NCBI RefSeq assembly: GCF_000226095.1 | Contig: NC_016472.1 | Span: forward strand, 8,122,001 to 8,186,000 | Source: Thermothelomyces thermophilus ATCC 42464 | Taxonomy: Eukaryota > Ascomycota > Sordariomycetes > Sordariales > Chaetomiaceae | Direction: 5' to 3' | Length of the DNA: 64,000 bases | Shown here: positions 1 through 11,723 of the stretch, one piece after another | Layout: each line of letters begins with the position of its first letter | Position numbering within the stretch: the stretch's first letter is position 1 | Translations under genes and position numbers: made by a program | Notes under the pieces: generated by a model | Seen by the model: the letters and a program-made list of their open reading frames with translations, nothing else | What the model was told of the DNA's origin: nothing | Database searches by the model: none

Positions 1-2191
1 CGCTCCAAGTCGAGCTCGATGGCGTCAGCCCCGTCAACCGCGTTCTTCTTGGACAGCTGACGGATCGCAACCACGTCATCGACCTGCACTGCGGTCTTGG
101 CCTTCTCGAACGCCTCCTTTGCTGCGCGCTTCTTCTCCTCAACCTGCACCATTGCTCGGAAGGCCTTCCTCGTGTCCTCGAGGTACACCGTCTCCAGCTG
201 CTTGTGCTCCTTGAACTCGGCCAGCGACCGCACGCAGCTCATGATCCGGTCCACCGAATCCTCGTCGATGGGTGCCTTGACAAACTGTGACTGACCAACG
301 CGGATGATGGAGATCATGATAAGCATGGCCTCGGCCCGCAGAGCATTGGTCCGGGCTTCTTCCGAGGAGATCTCAGAGTGGCGCATAACGAGCTTGGTAA
401 GCGTGGCAGCAAGAACAGTCGCAAGATAGTAATCCCCGTCCAAGATGAGCTGCCTGAGTGGAGGCTTAGACGATGCCTTGACAGCCTCTAGCCGCGCAGC
501 CGCAGCGGACTGACTTGTGAGGGCGGTTTCGGTGGCATACGTCCCGTCAGCGAGGACCTTCCGGGAGCCTCCAGGATTGGGCTTAGGATGCCCGTTGACC
601 TGCTCTTCGCCCTTGTTCTCTTCCTCATTGTCCATGTTGTCCAGCAGTCTCTGCTCAGACGCCAGAATGGGTATTTCGCCAAGGCTGGCCCGGATACCCT
701 TCCAGGCATCCCGAATATCCTTTTCGTCCAGCGAGTACTCGCCGATGATCCACAGGATGCCGCGGTAGACCTTGCCAGCCCTCACTTCCCGGAGAGTATC
801 GACCAGTCTTTGCGAAATGGCTGGCCGTAGCGATGGGAACTTCTCAACCACCTCCTTGACAAAATTGATAACGTCGACAGCCGAGGCGTTGTTGAAGTCC
901 GCAATGAAGTCCATGAGCAGGTCTACCACGCTGGCAGCGACCTCCGAGAATTTGACAGCGCACTGGTGGATGGAGTGGATGAGCAGCTGGCGGTACTCGT
1001 TATTCTTCTCGTACTCCTGGTCGACAGTCTTGGACAGTTCCTTCTTGAGAAGGAGCACCACTTCCTCCACGTTCTTGCTCGAAATCATCTCCAGCGCAAT
1101 ATCCAGGGCTTTCTTGCGCACATCAATATCGGTGCTTGAGAGGACGCGCAGGATCTCCATGATGAGGTCGTCAAGGATGCCCTCATTCTTCTGGCGCAGC
1201 TGGTCGACACGGTCGAGCACAATAAGCTTAACGTTATTGTCGGCCTCCTTGATCGCAAGTTCGATGAACTTGGCGGCAGCGGCTTTGACGGCCACGGGGT
1301 TGTTGGTGAGTGCTGTGAGAGATGACGCTGCTTCATAAACCACTGTGGACGTGTTCGCTTCGAGCAGGTCGAAGATGAGCCGCAGGTAGCGCGCCTTGTT
1401 CTGCGAGTTTTGGATGGCATCTTTCCTGATAAACTCGAGCTCAACCAGCTGCAGAAGCTCCTCAGCGTTCGGAATACCGTCGAAGACGGTGCTGAGGTAG
1501 GCAAGCGCTTTCTCGTGGCTAATGCTAGAGAGGGCAGCGAAGCCGTTCCTCTTACATGTTGGGTCGCTCTCTCCTTCAAGGAACGTGGCAATGAGCTCGG
1601 GGGCGTCGGGAATCAGCGATGGCGAGTGTTGGTAGATGGAAGCTACCGCAAAGACTGCGTTCTTGCGCACGTAGGCATGGCGGTGTTCGAGACACAACCG
1701 GGCCGAGGAGAGGAGAGGCTCGAGGAGCTCGGGTTCCCTGAGTTTGCAGAGGAAGCGCAACGTATTGCCCCTGATAAACTCGTTCGGATGTTGGAGGTCA
1801 TTACGGATGCCGTTACTGCGGAGGCTGGTCAGCTAATGGCAAAATCTCTTTGGGCCAGAAAAAGAGAGAAAAGAAAGAGGCGGCCTTACCATACTAGGAT
1901 GAACTCTTGCTTTAGCTTCCCCTGAGCATCGAGCTTAGGGCAGATTTCGTAATAAAAGTAAAGCAGCTTCTTGAGGGGCTTGGACTTGGAGGGCATGACG
2001 AAACGGATGATGTGCATGAGCAATTGGGGCATAGGGTCGCCATTGAGCATGATGGTCAGGATGCGCTTCATTGTCTCAACCTTGGTTTCGTCGGTGCCCT
2101 TTTCGAGCTGTGTCCGCAACTCTGCCAAGGTTGGCGTGCCCTCGGTGGCACTGTCCTTGACCAGGGTGTATGCATTGTCGAGGAAGGACAT
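1..2191 (-). CDS. SEC26: Coatomer subunit beta (beta-COP), 5-prime part
   Basis: Beta subunit of the COPI coat, which drives retrograde Golgi-to-ER transport. The protein starts MSFLDNAYTLVKDSATEG, typical of fungal beta-COP, and continues as a helical adaptin-like (HEAT-type) trunk with stretches such as NEFIRGNTLRFLCKLREPE and HAYVRKNAVFAVASIYQ. Exon 1 is 1890-2191. A 74-nt intron (1816-1889, donor gtaagg, acceptor cgcag) follows, and exon 2 runs from 1815 past the window start. About 705 of roughly 950 residues are inside; the C-terminal beta-COP and appendage domains are outside. The start is the only ATG giving the family N-terminus. It is divergent to mago, with 549 bp between start codons. 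Identification is firm; only the missing 3-prime end is unknown. Confidence 0.95.
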
Positions 2192-2740
2192 GGTGGGCAG
2201 CGGGCGGCGACGAGCCGGGTACGATCGTCGTGAAACGGGAGTCGGGCCTGGAGTGGTTAGGTGTGCGGAGGGCGGGCGATTCTTTGATTTCGAGACGGGA
2301 TCCGATCGAGGGGTGGATCGATGGAGTTGGGCTACTCCTGAGCTCTCGTCAAAGGGTTTGTGCGGGTTCTGCTCAAGCGAGCAGTGGCCAGCGCGTAGAG
2401 TGCTCCGTCGACAGGTAGGATTGAAGTGATTCGTGGGCCGCTGGCAGCGTGGAGGACCGGAGCACCACCTTTGTGTTCGTCGGTGAGAGCCAGAGGAGTC
2501 CACCCCGATATGGTCGGTCAATATGGATTCGAAGGGACAGCAGCGCGCATGGGGAGATGTGGCATTACTGGCCTGCTGCCAATTGTCCGTGGCAGCTGCC
2601 GGAGAGCGGCAGAATCACGTGCAGCTGCCAGCAAGCAAGGGTCTGGTGGGGTTCTGCCCCGCCACGCCTCAAGAGCTCGTCTCGAAGTCGTCTAGCAGCC
2701 GCGAAGGTTCCCATTCGCGTTGTCGCAATCTACAAGCACC
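2192..2740. promoter_or_regulatory. Divergent SEC26/mago intergenic promoter region
   Basis: These 549 bp separate two divergent start codons and must hold both promoters and 5-prime leaders. No TATA box or other named motif stands out. Open frames here have no family resemblance. Confidence 0.5.
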
Positions 2741-3506
2741 ATGTCTAACTTGAACGAGCCGTTCTACCTCCGATACTAGTAAGATAAAAAAAACACGATG
2801 CACTCTCCAATCGCTATAGGACAGAGCTAATCCCTCGCCAGCTCGGGCCATCAAGGCCGCTTCGGACACGAGTTCCTCGGTATGTCATCGCGTGCCACAC
2901 AAGCTCGCTGAACACTACTGATTTCGTCGCGGTACTCAGAGTTCGACTTCCGCGTCGTTGGAGATGGTCGCAGCGCTACTGCCCGCTACGCGAACAATTC
3001 CAACTACAGGAATGACAGTCTCATTCGGAAAGAGAGTACGACGAACGAATCTACTCCGCGATACTAGGACTGGCGTAGCTGACTCCCGAGTTTCATCGCA
3101 GTGTTTGTGAGCTCAATAGTTGTGGAAGAGATCAAGAGGATAGTGAGGGAAAGCGAGATCATGAAGTACGGCTCAAAGCTCGGCCTCGGGCTCAAGGCAG
3201 AAGGCTGACAGCGCACCAGGGAAGATGACGCAAAGTGGCCGACTAAGAACAAGGACGGAAGACAGGAGTTGGAAATTCGCCTTGGAAACGAGCACATTTC
3301 CTTTGAGGTAGGCTTAGAGCCATGGGCGGTTATGTTCTTCTCGGTGTATCGCTAACCCGGCGCAGACGGCCAAGATCGGCTCGATTAACGACGTGACAGA
3401 ATCTGCAGATCCTGAAGGCCTCCGCGTCTTCTACTATCTTGTTCAGGATCTCAAGGCGTTGGTTTTTAGTCTAATTTCCCTCCACTTCAAGATCAAGCCC
3501 ATCTGA
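2741..3506 (+). CDS. mago: Mago nashi homologue, exon-junction complex core
   Basis: Mago pairs with Y14 (RBM8A) in the exon-junction complex deposited on spliced mRNA. Six exons: 2741-2778, 2842-2879, 2940-3035, 3102-3165, 3220-3307 and 3366-3506. They join to 465 nt, 154 residues, the usual size. Family blocks are [20 protein letters not shown] near the N-terminus, [11 protein letters not shown], then [33 protein letters not shown] and the ending HFKIKPI. Introns are 51-66 nt. Five introns in a 154-residue protein is dense. Mago is absent from budding yeast but kept in many filamentous fungi, which suits this genome. The start is the first ATG and gives [13 protein letters not shown]. Confidence 0.95.
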
Positions 3507-4910
3507 GTCCTCAATATGCTCACCACAGGCTGTCATGGTGTCGGTCGTGGAGGCGAATTGAGGCGAACGCTCAAGATTTGCTTGCTGTTGCAACGAGGCT
3601 ACGCGAAACCGGCCAACCTACCCGAAAGATATCGACAAAGGTGCATATTGGCCGAGTGAGAGTCTTCTGCTGAACTGCTCCCCCGAGACATAAGACGGCA
3701 GCGGGAGGGGGTGGGAGGGAGTTTTGAAGGATTGGTGGTCGTCAGCGTCGAGCGTCTAGGCAAAAGCTGGGACGCGACAACATCCACCGCACCAAGGCTC
3801 ATGCTCGCCCGGACTAGCTGGAGGAGATGGCGTTTGACAGCTTTCTCTTGTCTGCCAACACATGATTGGTCCAACAATATCTCGGGCCCAGACCGTTGTG
3901 AAGCCAATCAGTTCTTGACATCTGTGTGGCCTGCATGCTTGTCTTTCAAAGTGTGACTTGGAGGATCCTGTCTCCGTAACTATGCCAGGGCGGAGTTATC
4001 CAGCTGCAAACAGAGGAGAGCATATCATCTAACGTGTCCAGGCACACAATCCTCTTGACTGTAGCGTGAGTGAGAATATCAGCTATCAACTGTGATGAAA
4101 CGACACTAGCGACCTTGTAAGAACCTCCCAAGTAGGTCGTATTCATATACTTTACGATATTTATCGGCATACAGGGAATGCGCAGAGTTGCGGGTGTACG
4201 GAACACGCTAGAAGCACTAGGCGTACTGTACTGTGTATGTACAGTACACTACATACATACTTACTTGTAGGTACCCGCCAGGCCGTGCCACAGGCGGGGG
4301 GCCGGGGCGCCAAGACCAGTCCCGGTTTAGGCTCAGAAACCTGGAACGGATCCCTGTGAGCGTGCTGAACACGGTTAACTGGGGGGCGATCCCCAATGGC
4401 AACCGTCATCCTGAACCTTCTGGCGCTACGGATTGCATTATCTGCTTACAGTTTGCGATTCCCTCACCGACTGTTGTTTACGCCCACAAATGCCCTCATT
4501 TGGTTGATTTTACGAGGGAACAAGCTGTTTCCGGAGACATACCGCCCAGTCATCCCCGTGGAATCGATCGCGCTCGGCTGAGCTCCACTCAAGCGAGAGC
4601 GCCCACGAGACCGTCGCAGCCCGACTTCGGTTGCCCTTCGCAAAGGGCCAGTTCGAATCCCAACACCGTTACCGGGAATCGTGGTTTATCTTATACCAGA
4701 CACGCTGCGCATTGGGTAGTGACCCTGCGTATCCTGCTTCTCCTGCGACCCTGTTCGCCGCCCGTGTCCAAAGTCGCTGCTCAGCTTCGCGCACGGCTTC
4801 GCCGTCGCCAGATACCTCGGTGATCCATCACCGTGACTCGGCTATCGGTTTCCTCGTCGACCGAAGAACCGCGAAAATCGCGGCAACTCACCGGATAAAC
4901 ACCACCTGTC
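3507..4910. other. Intergenic, no gene recognised
   Basis: Several open frames occur on both strands but none resembles a protein family. Around 4216-4275 there is a run of overlapping gtactgta/catacata words, like other intergenic parts of this window. The B-box-like agttcgaatccc near 4651 does not fold as a tRNA T-arm. The right part is presumably the GID4 promoter and leader. Confidence 0.5.
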
Positions 4911-6239
4911 ATGCCCACGCCCTCCTCGAGCAGGCCGGACCCTCCATCGCCGCGCTTCTACCCATTCTCGTCATGCCCCGACCCTGACGAGCAGCAGCCG
5001 ACTCTGCAGCCAACCTCGGGAGACAATCCGACTTCTCTTAGCCCCCAGTCACCATCAAGCTGGCGGCCACTCTCCCCTCCCACCTACCCCGACGACCACG
5101 GCACGCGACCCGAGGCCCCCATAATCGGTGAGTCACGATCCGCCACCATGTCGCCGGGACCGCAGACCGAGGCCGACGCTGGTGACGTACGAATGAGACA
5201 TGAATCGGAGGCGATGATCACGGCAGGGGACAATAACGGAGAGAGACATAAGCCCGCGGACGTGGACGAGCAGATGAGCCCGGTGGTCGACGAGCCCTCG
5301 CGCGGTGCCGACGCCCGTCACAGCGGGGTGGCCAGTGGGAAGAGCGAGGGATCGGGGACGGCGGTTGGCAGCGAACCGTCGGGGGAGAGGAGGTCGAGGG
5401 CGGAGCAAGTATTAGCAAGTCTGGGCGAAATCCAGGAAGTCGATGCGTGGGGCCCTGTCGGCAGGGGCCCGCGGTGGGCGGAGGACAGTGGGCTTATGGG
5501 CCTGGGCCTGGAGTACTCACACATGAGGATCATGACCCCGGCGCCGTCGCTGTATCTGCAACCGGGGAGCAGGTTTGTCGGGACGCAGCAGTCGGAGCGG
5601 CAGCGGTATGATGTGGAGGTCGAGATCAAGCATGTGGACATGCGCGAGTCGTTCCTGTGCGGATACCTCAAGATCCAAGGTGTGTCACACCCGCCACTGC
5701 GTACAGCAAACCGAAACTCTGCAAGCTGACCAACGTCTCTCGTGCCAGGCCTGACCGACGATCACCCGACGCTTACCACGTACTTTGAGGGCGAGATCAT
5801 CGGCACCAAATACGGCTTCATCACCCAACATAAAGGGTGGGGTGCGAACGAGAAGATCGACCTCTCGCACTGGTCCAAGTTCACTGCGTTCCAGCCATAC
5901 CTCAAGCGTGCTCGCAAGGGCAGCCACACCGTGATTCACGACGTGGACCAGAGGGAGAACATATTCATGCGTTGGAAGGAGCACTTTCTCGTCCCGGATC
6001 ACCGCGTTCGGACTATTAACGGCGCGAGTTTTGAGGGGTTCTACTACATCTGCTTCAACCAGGCTAAGGGCGAGGTGAGCGGTATCTACTTCCACAGCAA
6101 AAGCGAGAAGTCAGTCCTACGACCCCCTGTTATTTTGTCTTTCCCTAACCACTCCTCTAACTCCTACTACAGATTTCAACAACTGGAGCTCAAATACGTG
6201 GATAACAGAGGGTGTTTTGGCGCCGTGGAGTTCCGGTGA
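4911..6239 (+). CDS. GID4: GID4/Vid24 substrate receptor of the GID/CTLH ubiquitin ligase
   Basis: GID4 is the interchangeable substrate receptor of the GID/CTLH E3 ligase. It binds proline N-degrons and in yeast directs glucose-induced degradation of gluconeogenic enzymes. Exons are 4911-5679, 5749-6109 and 6173-6239 (398 residues). The first ~210 residues are disordered and rich in Pro, Ser and Glu. The C-terminal half is the Vid24 beta-barrel: GSRFVGTQQSERQRYDVEVE, then SFLCGYLKIQGLTDDHPTL, TYFEGEIIGTKYGFITQHK, FMRWKEHFLVPDH and SFEGFYYICFNQ, ending GCFGAVEFR. The start is the first ATG of the open frame; the true N-terminus may be shorter because the leader region is not conserved. It converges with TRM11. 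Confidence 0.9.
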
Positions 6240-6610
6240 TTGCGACGATCAGCTGTCAGAAAGAGAACGGGGATTCTAGGAGCTTATGCATGTGCCCGGG
6301 GGAAGAATGTTCCTTCGTCGTCTTTGGTTTTGAAGGGTTTTAATCTTATTAGCGTTTGCATATTGTTTTGTTGGGATAACGGGTACGGGTTCACAACACA
6401 ATTATGCCATTGGACACACGAGATCATCACTGGGGCGGGAGAACAGGAGCATAATCACGAGGCGACGCCGGCCGGTTGGCAGGGTCTCGATGGGCTGCTA
6501 ATGTTAGCGGTGGATTGTACACCTCGCAGATCAGATGCGCAACGGGTTCTATATGTATTTTTTTTCTCTTTTTTTGGTTTTTTTTTGGGGGGGGGGTTTT
6601 GGTTGGGTAT
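6240..6610. terminator. Convergent 3-prime region of GID4 and TRM11
   Basis: Both 3-prime ends lie here. A long T run followed by a G run (about 6557-6598) is the only notable structure. No gene is seen. Confidence 0.4.
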
Positions 6611-8298
6611 CTAAGAGGCATCGTTAGATGCTCCTTCGACCGGTTCAAATCCGTTGAAGTAAGCCTTGCGGAACGGATTCAGCTCATCGGCCGTTTTTCC
6701 CACTGGCTTCATCTCCTCTCGTGCCTTCATTGCCTCTTGATCGACTTCTGCGTCGGGAATTCGCCGGTATGTTATCAGACGCCGGGACCCTGTCCATGAA
6801 CTGCGTCAGAGAAGAGAAGAGGAAAGATTGAAATAAATAAACAAAAAAGGGGGGGGGGGGTGAGGAGGGCAGGCAAAGGATAACGAACATTTGTTGAAGG
6901 TTTGTGTGCAAACAGCAACGATCTCGAGATAAGGGTGTGTTGGTACAGGTATCTCCTGATCTTCGTCGTTGGCAGTTGGCATCCAGAACGATAGCCGGCC
7001 GTTGTCGACCAGTGTCTGGGCAGAGAACTGCAAGATCCCATCCAGCATGGCGAGAAAGCTGTAGGGTTTCCTGGGAGGGATGAAGTCGGGGTTTCTTGGA
7101 TGGGCAAGGTGTTTTGGTTAGTTTCACCCCTTTCTACTCGCCGCTCGTCGAGAATACTCACTTGTACATCTCCCTCCCCTTGGTTATTACCCACGGGCAC
7201 TTCTCCGGGTCGCGCACGCCGAGAACCTTCAACCCTTCCCTCACTCCATAGGGCGGGTCACACACGATGCCGTCAAAGAGCCTTCCGGTCACCCCGTCCC
7301 CATCGTACCGCAACTCGGCTCTCCTGATCGGCGTGTTGGTCAGGTCGGCCGTGAACATGCCGCCCAGCCCTGCGAGCAGGCCATACTGCTCGAAATTGGC
7401 CTTGAGCGTCCTCTTCTTCTCGTCGCCTCGGATGCTCCGCCCGTCGATGTCGCTCCCGAATGTCAGGGCGCCGAACTGGGCGCAGGCGATCGGGAAGCTG
7501 CCCGTGCCCACAAATGGATCATACATGATCTTCCCCGGGGCGGCGAGCGCAATGTTGGCCGTCACCAGGGCCAGCTCGGCGTCCATGGAGGTGGTGCTGA
7601 TGTATCTCCTCTTCTTGAGGTCCAGCTTCTTGGGCAGGTCCCTCGCCCCGGACGCCAGGTAGCGCCCAAAATAGTAATACTTGGGGTCCGGGATGCCCAG
7701 TGGGGTCGAGTTGAACTCCCAGTCCTCGAAGAGGATGAACTCCTCGTCCGGATTACGCATCCGGATGGGGCCCTCAAAGCCGAGGTAGGCAAAGGAGTTG
7801 ATGATGCGTACCTTGTCGTCGGCGCTGCGCGAGCCCTGGTACGAGTCGATGGTGAACTTGAAGGAGCAGGTCAGGTACTTGGACCAGAGCGGCTGCGTCG
7901 TCCGGCGTACCGAGGCGTGAACGGCGGCCAAGTCCGCGCCGGAGCCCCAGAGCTCGTGGATCGACATGGCGAGAATGGAGCGCCGGATCAGGCGACGCGC
8001 AGCCGCTTCTGAGGGCAAGCAAACGACGCAGAAGGGGGACTGGGCAATCGAGAAGAAGAAGGGTTAGAATCTTGTCTTTGGGTCGTGAGTGCGAAGGGAA
8101 GGAAGAACTGGAGAGAGACTGAAACAAAAAACGGGAATCGAGACACAAACAGCGGGTTCAAAGGTCTATGGTCCAAAGACTGACTTCGAGACTGTATGAA
8201 ATGACTTTCATGTCAATGCCCTCGATGAGCGCCAGCGCTTGCATCTCGGGGAGACGGAAAGTCTCGTGAGACTGAGAAAAGCGAATAAGGTAATCCAT
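6611..8298 (-). CDS. TRM11: tRNA (guanine(10)-N2)-methyltransferase catalytic subunit
   Basis: Trm11 with Trm112 makes m2G at position 10 of cytosolic tRNAs. Exons in reading order: 8185-8298, 7162-8039, 6889-7094 and 6611-6789 (458 residues). The N-terminal part, beginning MDYLIRFSQSHETFRLPE, is the THUMP-containing half. The Rossmann methyltransferase follows with the SAM-binding motif DPFVGTGS at residues 212-219 and the catalytic DPPYG at 299-303. The last exon gives FNKWSRRLITYRRIPDAEV, a family block that fixes the acceptor at 6790. That intron carries a long C/T homopolymer tract. The ATG at 8298 is chosen because the upstream exon supplies the expected N-terminus; an internal Met would lose it. 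It is divergent to the RPP40-like gene. Confidence 0.93.
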
Positions 8299-8739
8299 CT
8301 TTTTTTTTTCCTCCTTTCTGCTTTCCTTTCACCTCCGAGGAGCGAAAACTTGCATTGGGCTCCTGATCGTTCTAAACTTTGCGAGGTCAGAGGATTTTGT
8401 TGCGCTCAACATCATTTGACCAACCGCAGCCGAGTCTGAGCCTTCGGGATCTTGATATGCAGCTCTCTAATTCGAACCAAGTGCAAGAGTTAAGTTTGCC
8501 CGTTTGAGTGAGGAGGTTTGTGCCTAACCTAAATCCACCATGGCGTGCATCCAGAGTGCTTTCTGGGGAGCAGGACCGTTTTGTACCAATCAAATTAAGA
8601 GCCTTACTAGGTTCACGCCCCGCAATCTCTTCCCGAGTCTCTTGTCTCCAATTCCATTTCAACTTCGCGGCCCACTCAACCACCGCCGACCAGCAACTGA
8701 GAGGCGGACAGATGAGTTGAGTCGAGAAGATAGCCCGGC
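8299..8739. promoter_or_regulatory. Divergent TRM11 / RPP40-like promoter region
   Basis: These 441 bp lie between two start codons of divergent tRNA-related genes. There is a T-rich tract at 8300-8311. No recognisable motif or gene was found. Confidence 0.45.
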
Positions 8740-10048
8740 ATGTTGGCCTTCACTGAAAATGCAGTACACCAAGCCGCCAAGTGTTTCGTGACGTACGGGC
8801 TGATGTGCCATTTGGACCCAAACCAACCCCCGTCCAAGACCCAGCCGTGGGCGACACTTGCAAGTCAAGATTTTGTGCACAGAGTGAGTTTTGTTGTATC
8901 TTCACATTTATTCATACTTTCCTTCAAAAATGTTGTAATGATACTGGAGGGGTTAACAGGCCTCTAGGCAGACTTGATCATCCCCCACGATATGTTAGAA
9001 TCGGTGCGAGGAAGACTTATCGAGGGAAGAACTGGGCCAGAGTTCAAACGTGTGGTTCTCTCCTTGCGTGATATACTCTCCGGCGATTTCTTCACCGAGT
9101 ACATCAAGAAGGGTGAGCCCCCACTGTCTCTTCTGAACGCGCCAACGCTAACTATAGGACAGGGGATGTCCTTATGCTGTCCGAAGGACGCAGGGGGATC
9201 GACAATGTTTTCACCCTGAGACGTGGTATACTTACCATGTTCTTGGACAAGGAAGCTTATGAGCGGGCGGGTTTGGTTGGGAAACCGGACGGGCCCAAGG
9301 GGAAGCGGGGGACGAAGCCACGATGGAGTAAGTGTAAAAACCCAGGGGACTTTTACGGGTCTTGCTGACACGTTCAGTTGTCGAGTTTGATCTTACGGCT
9401 CCGTCAATGTTTCCGGGGAAAAAAGGGTTTGACCGGCTTGTGTATGCTAGCAAGAATGCTCTTGCCGGGCCCATCACCTGGCTGTTTTGCAACCTCTCTA
9501 CAACAAGTATCCATGGACCCCGGCTAGAGGGTGCAAATTCTTTGCTAACACCGGCTGCAGTTCCCAACCCTGACCCCCTCTCACAGCATTCTCCTATCGG
9601 CTACACCTGCAACCCAAACATATCAGAAGCCATCGACGTTATGATGCCGAATCTCACTCCAGACGTCAGCTTCCTCTCTTCCGGCGGCAGAGAAGATTTT
9701 GAGGACTTTTCGACCAGCGTGTACGAGTGGCTATCCCTTGTCCGCCTTCAGAGTCCTCGGGTTGAAATTGGCGACCAGATTGACCCGTACCTGTCCCGGT
9801 ACAAAGTTCCCGAAGGCGGGGAAAAGAACACGGTCTGCAAGATCAGCTGGCAGGGCTTTCTCGCGCCGTCATGGTCTCGGCAGACCTTGATCGACATCGT
9901 GACCGCCTTGCCGCACAAGGCCTGGTTTTCTTTCAGCACTACCACCTTCTCCAAAGGCCTGACGGGCGACAATACCGAGTGCACGATCCTCCGACCACCG
10001 AACTCGTCGGGGGAGTACCTCATGTGGGAGGTCAAAGCCCATGAATGA
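8740..10048 (+). CDS. RNase P/MRP subunit, Rpp40-like
   Basis: Likely the fungal relative of the 40-kDa RNase P/MRP protein Rpp40 (Ribonuc_P_40 family), which takes part in 5-prime processing of pre-tRNA and in pre-rRNA cleavage in the nucleus. Exons: 8740-8883, 8968-9112, 9163-9327, 9378-9506 and 9561-10048 (356 residues). Blocks I associate with the family are AAKCFVTYGLMCHLDPNQPP near the start, GDVLMLSEGRRGIDNVF, KKGFDRLVYASKN, TWLFCNLSTT and, near the C-terminus, SVYEWLSLVRLQSPRV followed by DPYLSRYKVP. The acceptor choices (8967, 9162) were made to keep those blocks continuous. Budding yeast lacks an obvious orthologue, so the name rests on family memory. It converges with the ankyrin gene, 28 bp between stops. 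Confidence 0.72.
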
Positions 10049-10076
10049 GGAAGGGACTGGTGCCTATTGCCGAAGC

Positions 10077-10730
10077 TCACTCTTGACGCGGCCGAACATT
10101 ACGGTCCTCGCCGAAGACCCCTCCGCCGATTGCCTCTTCGACCAACTTCCGCAACTCGGCTTGACCCTCAGGTGTCTGAAAATCCTCCCTGGCGGCTAGT
10201 TCCTCTATCCGTCTGCGGAACTCGGGATCGGGTTGCTGGCCATTCACCTCTGCCTCATCAATTGTACCCATCGTAACTTGCAAGCCCTCCGGGACGGGGG
10301 GCAGGCCGGTCCCGTTCGATGCCGTCCCATTCGGCGTACCGTTGTTAGCCGACGAGCCCCCATCTGGACCGCGGAGATACTCCGCTACCGCGGGCCAGTC
10401 CGCCTCGGCCTCTATCTTCTCTGCGGCCGTCTGGCCCTCATCATTTTGGATCGTGGCATCCAGGCCCAACTCCTCGACGAGGACCCGGGCGGCCTCGACG
10501 GTTTCGACTACGAACAGCGCGGTCTCGCCGTCTTCGTCCTTGATATCTACAGGGACCTTGAACTCGCGGATCAGGGCTCGAAGGAGGTCGAGGTGGTTGT
10601 AGCTGGCGGCCGCGTGCACGAGGGAGTAGCCGTGCTCGTCTTGAACCGAAGCTAGGGAGGGGTCTTGGCGCAAGAGAGAGAGCAAAGCCTCTGGGTTGTC
10701 GGCTGCGAGGAGGTACGGATTGGGGGCCAT
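10077..10730 (-). CDS. Small ankyrin-repeat protein
   Basis: Single-exon gene of 217 residues. The N-terminal ~125 residues form about three ankyrin repeats, seen in HGYSLVHAAASYNHLDLLRA, GETALFVVETVEAARVLVEE and NDEGQTAAEKIEAEADWPAV. A Gly/Asn/Pro-rich linker and a charged helical tail follow (FRRRIEELAAREDFQTPEGQ), then a short basic end. The layout matches small ankyrin proteins of yeast and fission yeast whose biochemical role is unclear, so no function is assigned. The start MAPNPYLLAADNPEALLSLL begins directly with a repeat helix. It lies tail to tail with the RPP40-like gene. Confidence 0.85.
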   Translation of the reverse strand: MAPNPYLLAADNPEALLSLLRQDPSLASVQDEHGYSLVHAAASYNHLDLLRALIREFKVPVDIKDEDGETALFVVETVEAARVLVEELGLDATIQNDEGQTAAEKIEAEADWPAVAEYLRGPDGGSSANNGTPNGTASNGTGLPPVPEGLQVTMGTIDEAEVNGQQPDPEFRRRIEELAAREDFQTPEGQAELRKLVEEAIGGGVFGEDRNVRPRQE

Positions 10731-11723
10731 CTTGAGGGTCTTCTCGGCGGGTGCTTGTTGCTGACTGAATGCCGCCCCCAGATTTTAGGGGACCTGAGGT
10801 CGCTCGGGTAGGTGGTAAAGGCTATGGTAAAGGCTATGTGTATCTGTCGTCAAGCAAAATTTTGGTGGGGTAGGAGCATCATGGCGGGGCACCGATCGAG
10901 TCAACAGTGCGCCGTGCGGAGACTCAGGCCAATACGCGTCTTGTACAGTACCTCCGGAAAGAATTGGAACATTGTCACTCGAGAGTGTCCAATGGTCTGG
11001 ATGTGCTCATGCGATTTCACTGTATAAGCTCTCACCTTGGTATCTGATTTCAAGGTTTCCAAAAATTTTCACACTGACCTCCTGGGATATGTGAGGCGCA
11101 GCGGAGAAGTCAATGACAGCGAAAGGCTCGATACCTGAAACATCCTAGGAATCGCACAGTTCTCAGAAAAACTTGCACTGTAATTCAGGTACCTTCTGTT
11201 ACCCCTCCCCCTCCAACACTCGACCCCTTGCAACCGCCGTTGGCTGAAGCCTCATGACATGACTCTCTCCGGCGAGCTCCTGGAGCGCAGGATAATCTCT
11301 TCACCATTTTCGGTGCTCAGGCTATCGATTGCGCCGTTGTTTGGGTGGCTTGACTTGCATCGTCTCCGTCCTTAATACAAAACAATCTCGGCGGTTGAGT
11401 CATAAGGCAAGACCGGGCCCGGGTTACTGGAAGTGGCTGCCTCTGGGTGTCAGCTTCCCGCTGCTTTGTGCATGCTTAAAAGACCTGTACTCGACCTCGG
11501 GTGTTGTTCTCGCCGCAAAACATCGCGGGGACAGCTTCACTTCTTGCTTTCATATCTGATCCATCAAGCAGCCCATTGCAACTGGGCAGCATCTGCTTCT
11601 GCATCCCCCTTGGAAGCTTCTGGTCGACGTATCCACCACACCAGCACCCGCTGCACTCCTCACAGAACTGTCACTGCCCACAACCGCCCACTTTCCACTA
11701 ACGCACCACTGCACATCAGCACC
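10731..11723. other. Intergenic upstream of TRL1
   Basis: This is presumably the promoters of the ankyrin gene (leftward) and TRL1 (rightward). A perfect 12-bp tandem duplication (ggtaaaggctat, twice) lies at 10814-10837. The frame of TRL1 stays open upstream to 11433, but that extension is Ser/His-rich and unlike the family, so it is treated as leader. Confidence 0.5.

Noticed and set aside
4560-4680. tRNA-like B box (agttcgaatccc)
   Set aside because: The bases flanking the loop do not pair beyond one position and no A box or acceptor stem is present.
4233-4823. 196-codon frame upstream of GID4
   Set aside because: Starts in a gtac/catac repeat stretch and has unstructured composition; more likely leader or intergenic.
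11433-11723. N-terminal extension of TRL1
   Set aside because: In frame but unlike the family and placed in the likely 5-prime leader; the ATG at 11724 gives the expected length.
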